A stretch of 64,000 bases of DNA from Actinomadura syzygii (GCF_008085905.1 NZ_VSFF01000002.1:620001-684000), one strand, 5' to 3'; counted from the stretch's first letter, positions 16,162 through 24,989 are shown. A program made the numbers and translations. The notes: generated by a model from the letters alone, not told the origin.

Positions 16162-18552
16162 TCACAGGCTGATGTCGTGTTCGCCGGCCTTCAGCCGCTC
16201 GGCGGCGCCCAGCTCGACGTCGAAGCGGAACCGGTGTTCGAGGCACGCCCGGACGAGGTCGAGCGCGACCCGCGCCTTCCCGTCGACGCCCGGCTCGGCC
16301 GCGAACGCCTCGACGAGCCCCAGGTCGCGCGGCACCAGGTCGGCCACCGGATGCCGGATCAGCTCGGGCACCGTCTGCAGGCCCAGGTCGTACAGGTCGA
16401 CGCGGCCGTCGCGGTGGCCGATCGCGAGGAACTCGCCGTCCGGCGACAGCGTCAGGCTGGTCGGCTTCCCGGGCCGGGACGCGGCGAGGACGCCGACCGC
16501 GTCCAGCTCCGGACCGCGGAAGAGGTGCAGGTCGCCCGATCCGTCCGTGACGATCACCCGGCCGGTGCGGTCTTGCACGCCGAGGCCCGCGAAGCCGGGG
16601 ACCTGTGTCCGCGCCGCCGGTACGTACGCCGCGTCCGGGGACGCCCGCAGGGTCGCGCGGGTGATCGTCCCGTCCTGCTGGGCGCAAATCAGGTTCTCGG
16701 CGTCGAGGAACTCGGCGTGCACCAGGGACGTCCCCGGGAACATGGTCGTGGCGCCTTCGGCCGCCGAGTCGAGGACGTGCACGGACCGTCCGAGCAGGGC
16801 GATCCGTCCGGAGTCGCGGTGGGCGGCGATCAGCCGGGGCCACTGCCGCCTGCCGAGCCCTAGCTCTGCCAGCGGCTGGACCCGCAGCTTGCCGCCGGGC
16901 GCGCCGAGCAGGAGATCCCCGGAGCGGGTCGCCGCCGCGAAGCTCCCGTCGCGGCGGGTCAGCGCCAGCGACGTGACCGCGCCCGACGCGGTGTGCAGCT
17001 CCCGGACGCGGCCGGGCGAGCAGCGCAGCAGGCGGCACTCCGGCTGCCCGTGGTTCGGCTGCTCCCCGGCGATCAGCGTGCCGTCGCCGAGGTGCAGGAC
17101 GCGCCCCACCGACGAGTTGAACGCGTCGTACCGCGCGATCAGCTCGGCGGTGCGCAGGTCGAACACGCCCGCCGCCTTGGTCATGGCCGCGACGGCGAGG
17201 AACGGGCCGTCCGGCGCGAACGACACGTCGTTGACCCGGCCGTGGAACAGCAGGCTCGCCTGGGGGACGGCCGTCCGCCGCAGGCCGCCGAGGCTCGCCG
17301 CGCCCGCCGCCACGGCCTCCGGGTCGGCCGCGCGCAGCAGGCCGAGCAGGCGGCGCTCCTCGTCCGTGCGCGGCAGCCACCCGTCGAACAGCCGGACCAG
17401 CTCGATCGCCGCCGTGACCGGCACGTCCTGGACGAGCGCCCACAGCGCGGCCCAGTCCCGCCGGACGGCGAGCTGCTCGGCGAGGTAGCGGGCCTCCGCG
17501 GCGGGCATCGCGGCGACCCGGGCGCGCCGGTCGTCGCCGACGATCACCCGGACGAGGTCGAGATCGCCCGCCGTGAGCATCGCGTCCCGGACGCGGGCGC
17601 GGTCCTCGCCGGGCGCCGCCGCGTACGCGAGGGACAGCAGGCCCGCGTCCGGGTCGAGGGCGCGGAGCTGATCGGGCTGCCGGGTGAGCAGGTAGAACAG
17701 GGCGCGCCGCACCGGGTCGGACGGGGCCAGCCGGTGCGCGGCGCAGAACCGGGCCGCCGCCGGGTCCGTCAGCGCCCGCTCGCACAGCTCGTCCACCAGT
17801 GCCGGGGCGCGCAGCGCGTGGAACTTCGCCACGGCGATGTCGTAGAGCGGGTGGTCGTCGGCGCGGACGATCGCGTCCAGGAGCGCCTTGCGGTTCGGGT
17901 CCCGCAGCAGGACGTCGCGGTCGTTCTCCACCGCGACGACCGTCTCCGGGACCGACCGTCCGGCGGTCGCGGGCCGTCCCCAGCGCAGGAGCGCCTCCCC
18001 GGTGCCGGGGGAGGGGACGGTCAGCCACTCGTTCCAGAGGACGTTCAGCGCCTTGGCGGGCGGCGGCGTCCCGTTCCGCAGGAGGACGTCGCGCAGCGGC
18101 ATCCCCGGCTCGGTGTAGAGGCTCCACAACGCGCGCAACATGGCGCCGGTCGCGTTCTCGCAGGCGGCGGCCGCCGCCGCGCGGACGTCGGCGTCGGTCT
18201 CGGTAAGCAGCGCGGACGCCCACTGCACCTCGGCCACGAGCCACTCGTCCAGCCGGTCGTGCAGGGCGAGGGTCAGCAGCCGCCCCGGCTGGCCGTCCGC
18301 GACGGAACCCGTCTCGACGACGACCTGGCGCAGGGAGGGGTCGCGCGTCTCGACCCACCAACCGGCGACGGTCGCGGCGGCCCTGTCGCGCAGCCGGTGG
18401 CCGACCGTCCACGCGATCTCGACGACGCCGTCGCGGGCCTCGGCGTCGCCGCCGCCCGCCGCGTGGAAGAGCCGCCGCTCGGCCCAGTGCCCGAGGGGCC
18501 CGCGCTTGGCGGACCGGGCCGTCCACCGCTCCGCGCGCCGCCGTTCCGCCAT
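16162..18552 (-). CDS. Helical-repeat plus beta-propeller protein, paralogue 2 of 3
   Basis: 796 residues, function unknown. Same layout as its neighbours: a short basic N-terminus (MAERRRAERWTARSAKRG), HEAT-like helices, the shared central block ('DLDLVRVIVGDDRRARVAAM'), then propeller blades 'NDVSFAPDGPFLAVAAMT', 'GVFDLRTAELIARYDAF' and 'LTLSPDGEFLAIGHRDGRVD', and the conserved tail ending 'GEHDISL'. It is the most divergent of the three in the helical half ('DVPVTAAIELVRLFDGWLPR'). Tight spacing (16 bases after paralogue 3, 8 before paralogue 1) indicates one transcript. Successive duplications followed by divergence are the simplest explanation for the array. Confidence 0.8.
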   Translation of the reverse strand: MAERRRAERWTARSAKRGPLGHWAERRLFHAAGGGDAEARDGVVEIAWTVGHRLRDRAAATVAGWWVETRDPSLRQVVVETGSVADGQPGRLLTLALHDRLDEWLVAEVQWASALLTETDADVRAAAAAACENATGAMLRALWSLYTEPGMPLRDVLLRNGTPPPAKALNVLWNEWLTVPSPGTGEALLRWGRPATAGRSVPETVVAVENDRDVLLRDPNRKALLDAIVRADDHPLYDIAVAKFHALRAPALVDELCERALTDPAAARFCAAHRLAPSDPVRRALFYLLTRQPDQLRALDPDAGLLSLAYAAAPGEDRARVRDAMLTAGDLDLVRVIVGDDRRARVAAMPAAEARYLAEQLAVRRDWAALWALVQDVPVTAAIELVRLFDGWLPRTDEERRLLGLLRAADPEAVAAGAASLGGLRRTAVPQASLLFHGRVNDVSFAPDGPFLAVAAMTKAAGVFDLRTAELIARYDAFNSSVGRVLHLGDGTLIAGEQPNHGQPECRLLRCSPGRVRELHTASGAVTSLALTRRDGSFAAATRSGDLLLGAPGGKLRVQPLAELGLGRRQWPRLIAAHRDSGRIALLGRSVHVLDSAAEGATTMFPGTSLVHAEFLDAENLICAQQDGTITRATLRASPDAAYVPAARTQVPGFAGLGVQDRTGRVIVTDGSGDLHLFRGPELDAVGVLAASRPGKPTSLTLSPDGEFLAIGHRDGRVDLYDLGLQTVPELIRHPVADLVPRDLGLVEAFAAEPGVDGKARVALDLVRACLEHRFRFDVELGAAERLKAGEHDISL

Positions 18553-18568
18553 CGTCGTCCCGTCCTCC

Positions 18569-20941
18569 TCACAGGCTGATGTCGTGCTCGCCCGCCGCGA
18601 GCGCCACGGCGTCCCCGATCTCCACGTCGAACCGGAACCGGTGCTCCAGGCAGGCGTGCAGCAGCCGGAGCAGCGCCCGCGCCTCGGCGCTCGCCGCCGG
18701 GTCGGCGAGCGCCGTCCGGGCGATGCCGAGGTGCTTCGGCACGAGGTCCACGACCGGCCGCCGGACGATCCGCGGCACCTGCCGGACGCGCAGGTCGTAC
18801 AGGTCGGTGTGGCCAGCCGCGTCGCCGACCGCGAGGAAGTCGCCGCCGGGCGAGACGGTCAGGCTGGTCGGGGCCCGCCGGGACGGCGCCCGGTGCCCGC
18901 CCGTCGCCGCGAGCGTCAGCGGGTCGAGGAAGTGCAGGTCGCCGGACTGGTCGACGAGCATCGGCTCGCCCGTCCCGGACGGCGCGACGAGCCCGCCGAG
19001 GCCCGGGATCCGGGCGCGCAGCGGAGGCTGGGGGACGCCGCCGTCCCACCGCAGCCGTGTCACGTTCCCGGACAGGTCGGCGTAGACCAGCGTGTCGGCG
19101 TCGACGAACGCGGCCCGCGCGGCCGTCCGGGCCTCCTCCGGGACGGCCGGGCCCCTGCTGGTCGCCGGGTCGAACACCACGAGCCGCCGTCCGACCACGG
19201 CGAGGCGTCCGGACTCGGTGTGCGCCGCCACCGACCGGGGCCACCGGCCGCGCCCCATCCCGAGCGCGCCGACCGGACGGGCCTCCACCGCCTCCCCGCC
19301 CGGCGAGCCGAGCAGCAGCTCGCCGGACCGCGTCCCGCCCGCGAATGCGCCGTCGCCGCTCCGCGCCGTCAGCGACGTGATGGAGCCGGGCGTCGTGTGG
19401 AGGGTGCGGACGTCGCCGTCCGCGCAGCGCAGCACGCGGCATTCGCGGTCGACGCGGTTGGTGCGCTCCCCGGCGACCAGCGTTCCGCCGCCGATGTGCA
19501 GGACGCGCCCCACCGACGAGTTGAACCCCTCGTACCGTTCGACCAGCTTCGCCGTCCGCAGGTCGAATACTCCGGCGACCTTGTTCGTCCCGGCGGCGGC
19601 GAGGAACGGGCCGTCCGGCGCGAACGACACGTCGTTGACCCGGCCGTGGAACAGGAACCTCGCTTGCAGGACGACCGGCTGCCAGTCCGGCCGGAGGTGG
19701 GCCAGCGCGGTCGCGACCGTCGCCGGGTCGGTCTCCACGTACATCTCGAAGAGGCGGCGACCGTCGTCGTCGCGCGGCGTCCAGCCGTCGAACAGGCGGA
19801 ACAGGTCCACGCCGGTCTCGACGGGGACGTCCTGGACGAGCCCCCAGAGGCCGTCCCAGTCGCGGCGCGCGGCGAGCTGCCCGGCGAGGTACCGCACCTC
19901 CTCGGGCGGCATGTCCGGGATTCGCGCGCGCCGGTCGTCCCCGACGATGACCCGGACGAGGTCGAGGTCGCCCTCGGTGAGCATCGCCTCCCGCGCGCGG
20001 GCGCGCTGGTCGTCGGAGGCGGAGGTGTAGGCGAGGGAGAGCAGGCTCCCGTCCGGGTCGAGCGCGCGGTGCTGCTCCGCCTGGCCGGTCAGGAGGAAGA
20101 ACAGGGCGCGCCGCACCTGGTCCTTCGGCGCGAGCCGGTGCTTCTTGCAGAACCAGACGAGGCCCGGACGTTCCATCGCCCGCGCGCAGATCTCCTCGGC
20201 GAACTCCAGGTCCAGCAGCCGCCCGGCCTTCTTCTCGGCGATCCCGCAGAGCGGGTGGTCGCCGAGCGTCAGCGCGGTGATGAACGCCTGGCGGAACCGG
20301 GCGTCGGCCATCGGCGCGCCGAGGTCGTCCTCCAGCGCGATGACGCTCAGCGCCTCGACGACTCCGCCGGTCGCGGGACGTCCCCAGCGGACGAGCGCCT
20401 CCCACAGCGGCTCGGACGGCTCCCGCACCCACTCGTCCCACAGGGCGTTCAGCGCGTGGCCGGGCGGCGGCGTGCCGTTCCGCCGGAGGAGGCGCCACAG
20501 CGGCGACTCCGCCGCGACGGCCCAGAGCGCCTGGAGCATGGCGCCGGACGCCTCCAGGCAGAACCCGACCGCCCCCTCCCGGACGCCGGGATCGACGTCG
20601 GCGAGGAGCCCCGGTACCCGGTTCACCTCGTACGGGGACAGGTCCGTGCCGAGCCGTCCGAGGAGCGCGAGCGTCAGCGAACGCGCCGGTTCGCACGCGC
20701 CGACCGCCCCGGTCTCCAGGACGGCCCAGCGCATCGCGGGGTCGCGGCTCTCCGTCCACCAGGCCGCGACCGCCTCCCGCGCCCGGTCGCCGCGCCGGTG
20801 CCCGGGCGTGCCCGCGACCAGGGCGACCCCGGCCCGCGCGGCCGGGTCGCCGCGCTCGGCCGCCGCGAACAGCCGCCACCAGGCCCACGACGCCCACGGC
20901 CCCCGCCCGCCCGAGGCGGCGGCCCGGGCGGCCCGGCTCAC
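18569..20941 (-). CDS. Helical-repeat plus beta-propeller protein, paralogue 3 of 3
   Basis: 790 residues, function unknown. GTG at 20941 overlaps the AAA+ gene stop by 4 bases (GTGA), which fixes the start and couples translation to the ATPase. Architecture as in the other two: HEAT-like helices to about residue 430, then propeller blades ('NDVSFAPDGPFLAAAGTNK', 'VAGVFDLRTAKLVERYEGF', 'SLTVSPGGDFLAVGDAAG') and a terminal 'RFRFDVEIG...GEHDISL'. It is closest to paralogue 1 in the central block and shares long stretches of DNA identity with it (compare about 15120-15260 with 19950-20090). Confidence 0.8.
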   Translation of the reverse strand: MSRAARAAASGGRGPWASWAWWRLFAAAERGDPAARAGVALVAGTPGHRRGDRAREAVAAWWTESRDPAMRWAVLETGAVGACEPARSLTLALLGRLGTDLSPYEVNRVPGLLADVDPGVREGAVGFCLEASGAMLQALWAVAAESPLWRLLRRNGTPPPGHALNALWDEWVREPSEPLWEALVRWGRPATGGVVEALSVIALEDDLGAPMADARFRQAFITALTLGDHPLCGIAEKKAGRLLDLEFAEEICARAMERPGLVWFCKKHRLAPKDQVRRALFFLLTGQAEQHRALDPDGSLLSLAYTSASDDQRARAREAMLTEGDLDLVRVIVGDDRRARIPDMPPEEVRYLAGQLAARRDWDGLWGLVQDVPVETGVDLFRLFDGWTPRDDDGRRLFEMYVETDPATVATALAHLRPDWQPVVLQARFLFHGRVNDVSFAPDGPFLAAAGTNKVAGVFDLRTAKLVERYEGFNSSVGRVLHIGGGTLVAGERTNRVDRECRVLRCADGDVRTLHTTPGSITSLTARSGDGAFAGGTRSGELLLGSPGGEAVEARPVGALGMGRGRWPRSVAAHTESGRLAVVGRRLVVFDPATSRGPAVPEEARTAARAAFVDADTLVYADLSGNVTRLRWDGGVPQPPLRARIPGLGGLVAPSGTGEPMLVDQSGDLHFLDPLTLAATGGHRAPSRRAPTSLTVSPGGDFLAVGDAAGHTDLYDLRVRQVPRIVRRPVVDLVPKHLGIARTALADPAASAEARALLRLLHACLEHRFRFDVEIGDAVALAAGEHDISL

Positions 20942-22476
20942 GCCAGTTCCAGCCGGACCTGGTTCTCGGCGGCCGTCGTCGCCTCGGCGAACGACGCGGA
21001 CTGGGCGCGCCCGTCGCGCAGCCACGCCCGCAGGTCCTCCACACGCTCCCGCTGCGACTTGCTCAGTGGGACGAGCCGTCCGATCGCCGCCGCGATGTCG
21101 TCGGTCGTGACGTCGCGCGGGCCGTCGGCGAACGCCCGGTGCATGGCGTCGACGATCGCCTGCTCGATCTCCGCGCCGACGTAGCCGTCCGACATCCGGG
21201 CGAGCCGCAGCACGTCGAACGCGCCCGGGTCGCGCCGCCGCTTGCGCAGGTGGACGGTGAGGATCTCGCGGCGCTCCTCGTCGGTCGGCAGGTCGAGGAA
21301 GAACACCTCGTCGAACCGGCCGCGGCGGAGCGTCTCCGGCGGCAGCGCGCCGACGTCGTTGGCGGTCGCGACGACGAACACTGGCGCCGTCTTCTCCTGC
21401 ATCCAGGTCAAGATCGTGCCGAACACGCGCTGCGACGTCCCGCCGTCGCCGCCGCCGGACGCCATCGACTTCTCGATCTCGTCGATCCACAGCACGCACG
21501 GCGAGACCACCTCGGTGATCTTCAGGGCGAGCCGCAGCCGCTCCTCCGACTCCCCGACGAGCGACCCGAACAGCGCGCCGACGTCGAGCCGCAGCAGCGG
21601 CAGCCGCCACAGCCCGCTGATCATCTTCGCGGTGAGGCTCTTGCCGGTGCCGGGGATGCCGATCAGCGCCATGCCCTTCGGCGCGGGCAGCCCGAACTTC
21701 GCCGCCTCCTCGCCGAACGCGCTCTCGCGCAGCGTCAGCCACTCCTTCAGCAGCTCAAGGCCGCCGACGTCGTCGAGGGTGTCCTCGGACGAGTAGTACT
21801 CCAGCGCCTGCGACGCGCGGATGACGGCCTTCTTCTCCTCCAGGACGGCGGGGATGTCCATCTCGTCGAGCACCTTGTCGCGGACGATCGCCTTGGAGAA
21901 CGCCCGCCGCGCCTGCGCCGCCGTCAGCCCGAGCGCCGCCTGCGCCAGCCGCGACCGCCCGTGCTGGGTCAGGTCGCACTCCACCCTGGTCTGCGCGATG
22001 AGCGCGTCGAGGTCGGCGCGCAGCTCCCTCAGGTCGGGGAGCGGCATGTCCAGGACGACGACGTCGTCCCCGAGCTCCGGCGGGACGTCCGCCGAATGCG
22101 TCGTGACCACCAGCGACGAGTACGTCGACACCAGCTCGTGCGCGAGGTTCCGCAGCTTGCGCTTGACGGCCGGGTTCCGGTGCCAGAACTCGTGGAAGTC
22201 CTTCAGGACGTAGAGGTCCTTGCGGTTCGGGTTGCCGCGCGCCATCTCGGCGATCTTGTCGAGGGCGGCGTCCGGGGTCGCGGCGGTCGGCAGCGAGCGG
22301 CCGTCCCTGGACGTCAGGCCGCGCGCGACGTCCCACATCACGAGGTCGGACCGCGCGTCCCGGCCGACCCGGACCTCGTCGAGCACCTCCAGCGCCCGCC
22401 GCTCCTCCACGGTCACCAGGACGATCATCGGGACCCGCGCCCGCAGGTACAGGTTCAGATCATCGTGGACGCTCAT
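20938..22476 (-). CDS. AAA+ ATPase, Ycf46-like
   Basis: 512 residues. The N-terminal 200 residues match the Ycf46-type regulatory domain ('IVLVTVEERRALEVL', 'VLKDFHEFW', 'LRNLAHELVSTYSSLVVTTH', 'LVVLDMPLPD'-like). The AAA+ module follows: Walker A 'GIPGTGKS' (273-280), Walker B 'VLWIDEIEK' (328-336), sensor-1 Asn in 'VVATAND' and arginine finger 'RRGRFDE' (385-391), so it should be an active hexameric ATPase. Ycf46 and Ycf35 (DUF1257) are named after the same plastid gene sets, and having both here with DUF2997 supports a functional module. Its start overlaps the radical SAM gene by 17 bases and its stop overlaps paralogue 3. Confidence 0.92.
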   Translation of the reverse strand: MSVHDDLNLYLRARVPMIVLVTVEERRALEVLDEVRVGRDARSDLVMWDVARGLTSRDGRSLPTAATPDAALDKIAEMARGNPNRKDLYVLKDFHEFWHRNPAVKRKLRNLAHELVSTYSSLVVTTHSADVPPELGDDVVVLDMPLPDLRELRADLDALIAQTRVECDLTQHGRSRLAQAALGLTAAQARRAFSKAIVRDKVLDEMDIPAVLEEKKAVIRASQALEYYSSEDTLDDVGGLELLKEWLTLRESAFGEEAAKFGLPAPKGMALIGIPGTGKSLTAKMISGLWRLPLLRLDVGALFGSLVGESEERLRLALKITEVVSPCVLWIDEIEKSMASGGGDGGTSQRVFGTILTWMQEKTAPVFVVATANDVGALPPETLRRGRFDEVFFLDLPTDEERREILTVHLRKRRRDPGAFDVLRLARMSDGYVGAEIEQAIVDAMHRAFADGPRDVTTDDIAAAIGRLVPLSKSQRERVEDLRAWLRDGRAQSASFAEATTAAENQVRLELA

Positions 22477-23035
22477 CGTCTCCCCATCCGTGCATGCCCG
22501 TCACCGCGACCGTCCCGTCCGGGGAGATCACGACCTCGCTCTCCGGGACGGCCGCGAAATCGTCCGCCGAATAGCGCGGCGTGATCGCCCAGTATTCTTT
22601 GTTGGACGACCCCCGCAGCCCGGCCGCGATGTGCAGCCGACGGTTGTAGCGCCCGGCGACGACCATGTCCGCGTTCTCGACGGCCGCGAGCATTTCGGGG
22701 CTCGCCTCGATCTCTTTCCTGGCGAATCCGCTGAGCACCACGATCCCGAGCCCGGACGGCCTGACCAGCGCGCAGAACTCGCGCAGCGCGGCGGGCTGTT
22801 CGAGCGGTTCGCCGCCGCTCACCGTGACGCCTTCGACGTCCTCTTTCAGGCTGAGGGCCTCGTCGGCCACGTCCCGGACGTCTCTCGGCTCACCGCCCGC
22901 ACCGTGCGTCTCGGGATTGAAACAGCCTTCGCAGCCCAGCGAGCACCCTTGCGTCCACACCACGAAACGCGTCCCGGGACCATTGGCGGCACTCCGCGAA
23001 AGAACGGCATGGACCTGCCACGCCGTCAGTGCCAC
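22460..23035 (-). CDS. 4Fe-4S single-cluster / radical SAM activase-like protein
   Basis: 191 residues. 'TQGCSLGCEGCFNPETH' supplies the CxxxCxxC cluster ligands (C31, C35, C38) and 'VTVSGGEPLEQP' the radical SAM GGE motif, followed by a short TIM-type half barrel ('LGIVVLSGF', 'ADMVVAGRYN'). The size and layout match NrdG-type activases, which install glycyl radicals, but no glycyl-radical enzyme is in the window, so the target is unknown. It may act on one of the operon proteins. Overlaps DUF2997 by 10 bases upstream and the AAA+ gene by 17 downstream. Confidence 0.85.
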   Translation of the reverse strand: MALTAWQVHAVLSRSAANGPGTRFVVWTQGCSLGCEGCFNPETHGAGGEPRDVRDVADEALSLKEDVEGVTVSGGEPLEQPAALREFCALVRPSGLGIVVLSGFARKEIEASPEMLAAVENADMVVAGRYNRRLHIAAGLRGSSNKEYWAITPRYSADDFAAVPESEVVISPDGTVAVTGMHGWGDDERPR

Positions 23036-23229
23036 AACCGGTCCTGCTGCTCCTGTGATTCGTCGACGGTGTTGTACGCCTCGGCCGTGAGTTCCTGCGA
23101 CTCGACCTCGCCGCCGAGCAGCGACACCAGTTCCTCGGTGGTGGCGAGGCAGGCCATGCCGTCGACGCCGGTCACATGGATCTCGACGCTGCCGTCCTTC
23201 TTGATGGTCACTTCGACGGTCTCGTCCAT
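23026..23229 (-). CDS. DUF2997 small protein
   Basis: 67 residues: 'VEVTIKKDGSVEIHVTGVDG' and 'CLATTEELVSLLGG' match DUF2997, a small beta-rich domain regularly found next to DUF1257. Cysteine, glutamate and glutamine stand out in the second half. No known activity. Four bases separate it from the upstream DUF1257 stop; it overlaps the radical SAM gene by 10. It could be the substrate or partner of that enzyme, which is inference from the invariable pairing. Confidence 0.82.
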   Translation of the reverse strand: MDETVEVTIKKDGSVEIHVTGVDGMACLATTEELVSLLGGEVESQELTAEAYNTVDESQEQQDRLWH

Positions 23230-23233
23230 GCCC

Positions 23234-23623
23234 TCACACCGCCACTCGCCGGAGGACGACCCTGATGTCCCCCGATTTCTCGTCCACGCTCCGCCGGTCG
23301 ACCTCGAATCCCCGTTCCGCCAGCGTCGACAGGGTGCTCACCAGCGCGTACTTCTGTTTCAGGTCCCGCACGAACGGCTCTTCCCGCAGCCCGCGAATTC
23401 CCCACCAGTCGGCGACCAGCACATAGCCCTCGTCGGACGGCGCGAAACCGATCTCGTGGTCGCCGCCGGCCGGCCGGATCTTGAACTCCGCCTTCGTCCG
23501 CCGGCCCAGATATCCGCGCACTCCGCGCCCGGCGGGCTCCACGGTGTGCCCCATCTCCGCCAATGCCCGGCGTAACACGGCGCCGTCGGCCAGCCGCGTC
23601 CGCACCTTCGTGAAATGAGACAT
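23234..23623 (-). CDS. DUF1257 (Ycf35-like) protein, first copy, start of operon
   Basis: 129 residues starting MSHFTKVRTRLADG, with 'GYLGRRTKAEFKIRPAGGDH', 'LVADWWGIRG' and 'GDIRVVLRR'. The family is small, soluble and of unproven function; in plastids and cyanobacteria it is called Ycf35. The ATG at 23623 has GGAGG six bases upstream. It is the first gene of the 12-gene minus-strand run and faces the divergent glycosyltransferase across 130 bases. Confidence 0.88.
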   Translation of the reverse strand: MSHFTKVRTRLADGAVLRRALAEMGHTVEPAGRGVRGYLGRRTKAEFKIRPAGGDHEIGFAPSDEGYVLVADWWGIRGLREEPFVRDLKQKYALVSTLSTLAERGFEVDRRSVDEKSGDIRVVLRRVAV

Positions 23624-23753
23624 CCGACCCTCCGGGAATCCGCGACCACGGCCAGCATATTGCGGGTTGATCGGCACGGACAGGTCATTTGACGCACATC
23701 CCGCTCGCCGCGCCTGATGGACGGACGCCCCCCGCGATGCGACGCTGCCGGAC
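23624..23753. promoter_or_regulatory. Divergent intergenic region with the promoter of the large operon
   Basis: These 130 bases separate the minus-strand operon from the plus-strand glycosyltransferase and must hold both promoters. The centre (23655-23690) is AT-richer; TTGACG near 23693 on the plus strand and CAATAT on the minus strand are possible promoter hexamers, but none is strong enough to assign. Confidence 0.4.
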
Positions 23754-24923
23754 GTGGTGGTCCTGGGAATCCTCGCCCTGGCGGCGCTCGCCGGATGGCT
23801 GTACCTGGCGTCCGGCCACGGCGGTTTCTGGCGCACCGGGCCCGGCCTCCCGGACGGCGGCGCCGACCCGCCGGAATGGCCGGACGTCGTCGCGGTCGTC
23901 CCGGCCCGCGACGAGGCGGCCGTCCTCCCGGAGACGCTGCCGACCCTTCTCGCGCAGGAATATCCAGGGGACTTCCGCGTGGTGCTGGTCGACGACGGAA
24001 GCACCGACGGCACCGCCGAGACGGCCGGACGCCTCGCCACGGAAAGGCTTCTCATCGTCCCCGCGGCGGAACGCCCGGACGGATGGGCGGGCAAGGTGTG
24101 GGCGATGTCCGAAGGCGTCCGGGCGGCGGGCGGCCCCGAATTCCTGCTGTTCACCGACGCTGACATCGCCTACGGCCCAGGCGCCCTGAAGAAATTGGTG
24201 CGCGCCGCCACGACCGGCGAGCGCGACCTCGTCTCCCAAATGGCGACGCTCCGCACACACACCGCCTGGGAGCGCCTGATCGTCCCCGCTTTCGTGTACT
24301 TCTTCGCGCAGCTCTACCCGTTCCGCCGGGTGAGCCGCGACGGGGCGCGCACGGCCGCGGCGGCGGGCGGCTGCGTGCTCGTCCGCCGGGCCGTCCTCGA
24401 CCGGGCGGGCGGCCTCGGCCGCATCCGCGGCGCGCTGATCGACGACGTCGCGCTCGGCCGCCTCGTCAAGCGCTCCGGCGGCCGCTGCCGCCTCGACCTG
24501 TCCCGCGACGTGACCAGCCGCCGCCCCTACCCGCGCCTCGCCGACCTGTGGACGATGGTCGCACGCAGCGCCTACGACCAGCTCAGATACTCGCCCCCGC
24601 TCCTCGCGGCCACGGTTGTCGCCCTCCTCCTGATCTACGCGGTCCCGCCCGCCGCGACCCTCGCGGGCCTGGCCGCTCTCGCCCTGGGCGGCGGAGCCCG
24701 CGCTGCCCTCGCCGCCGGAGCCCTCGCCTGGACGATCATGACCCTGACCTACGTCCCCATGCTCCGCTTCTACGGCCTCTCCCCACTGCGCGCCCCGGCC
24801 CTCCCGCTCGTCGCCCTCATGTACGCGGCCATGACCGTCGATTCCGCCCGCAGGCACTACACGGGAAAAGGAACCCCCTGGAAAGGCCGCACTCCCGCGA
24901 AGCGCTCACCAACCCCCTCGTAA
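23754..24923 (+). CDS. HpnB-like (hopanoid-associated) family 2 glycosyltransferase
   Basis: 389 residues, the usual length for HpnB. An N-terminal membrane anchor (VVLGILALAALAGWLYLA) is followed by a GT2 domain: 'VVAVVPARDEAAVLPETLPT', 'VVLVDDGSTDGTAE', the DxD-like 'LLFTDADIAYGPGALKKLV', acceptor-loop 'IDDVALGRLVKRSG', and C-terminal membrane helices (about 275-360). HpnB proteins sit at the membrane and are linked to hopanoid biosynthesis clusters; no squalene-hopene cyclase is in the window, so the lipid acceptor is unproven. GTG start at 23754. Confidence 0.85.
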   Translation: MVVLGILALAALAGWLYLASGHGGFWRTGPGLPDGGADPPEWPDVVAVVPARDEAAVLPETLPTLLAQEYPGDFRVVLVDDGSTDGTAETAGRLATERLLIVPAAERPDGWAGKVWAMSEGVRAAGGPEFLLFTDADIAYGPGALKKLVRAATTGERDLVSQMATLRTHTAWERLIVPAFVYFFAQLYPFRRVSRDGARTAAAAGGCVLVRRAVLDRAGGLGRIRGALIDDVALGRLVKRSGGRCRLDLSRDVTSRRPYPRLADLWTMVARSAYDQLRYSPPLLAATVVALLLIYAVPPAATLAGLAALALGGGARAALAAGALAWTIMTLTYVPMLRFYGLSPLRAPALPLVALMYAAMTVDSARRHYTGKGTPWKGRTPAKRSPTPS

Positions 24924-24989
24924 GGGTTTTGCAGGGCGATCATTGTTGCTATGTGTAGTAGTCCGTAGCTTTTCTGACAGGGGTGGGCG

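Noticed and set aside
13754..18526. A continuous 1590-codon minus-strand frame
   Set aside because: Above 16153 it runs out of frame through paralogue 2; only the part below 16153 has protein-like sequence and a proper start.
13754..20941. The triple paralogues as an assembly or duplication error
   Set aside because: The copies differ throughout the helical half and have different lengths (799, 796, 790), so they are old, diverged paralogues.
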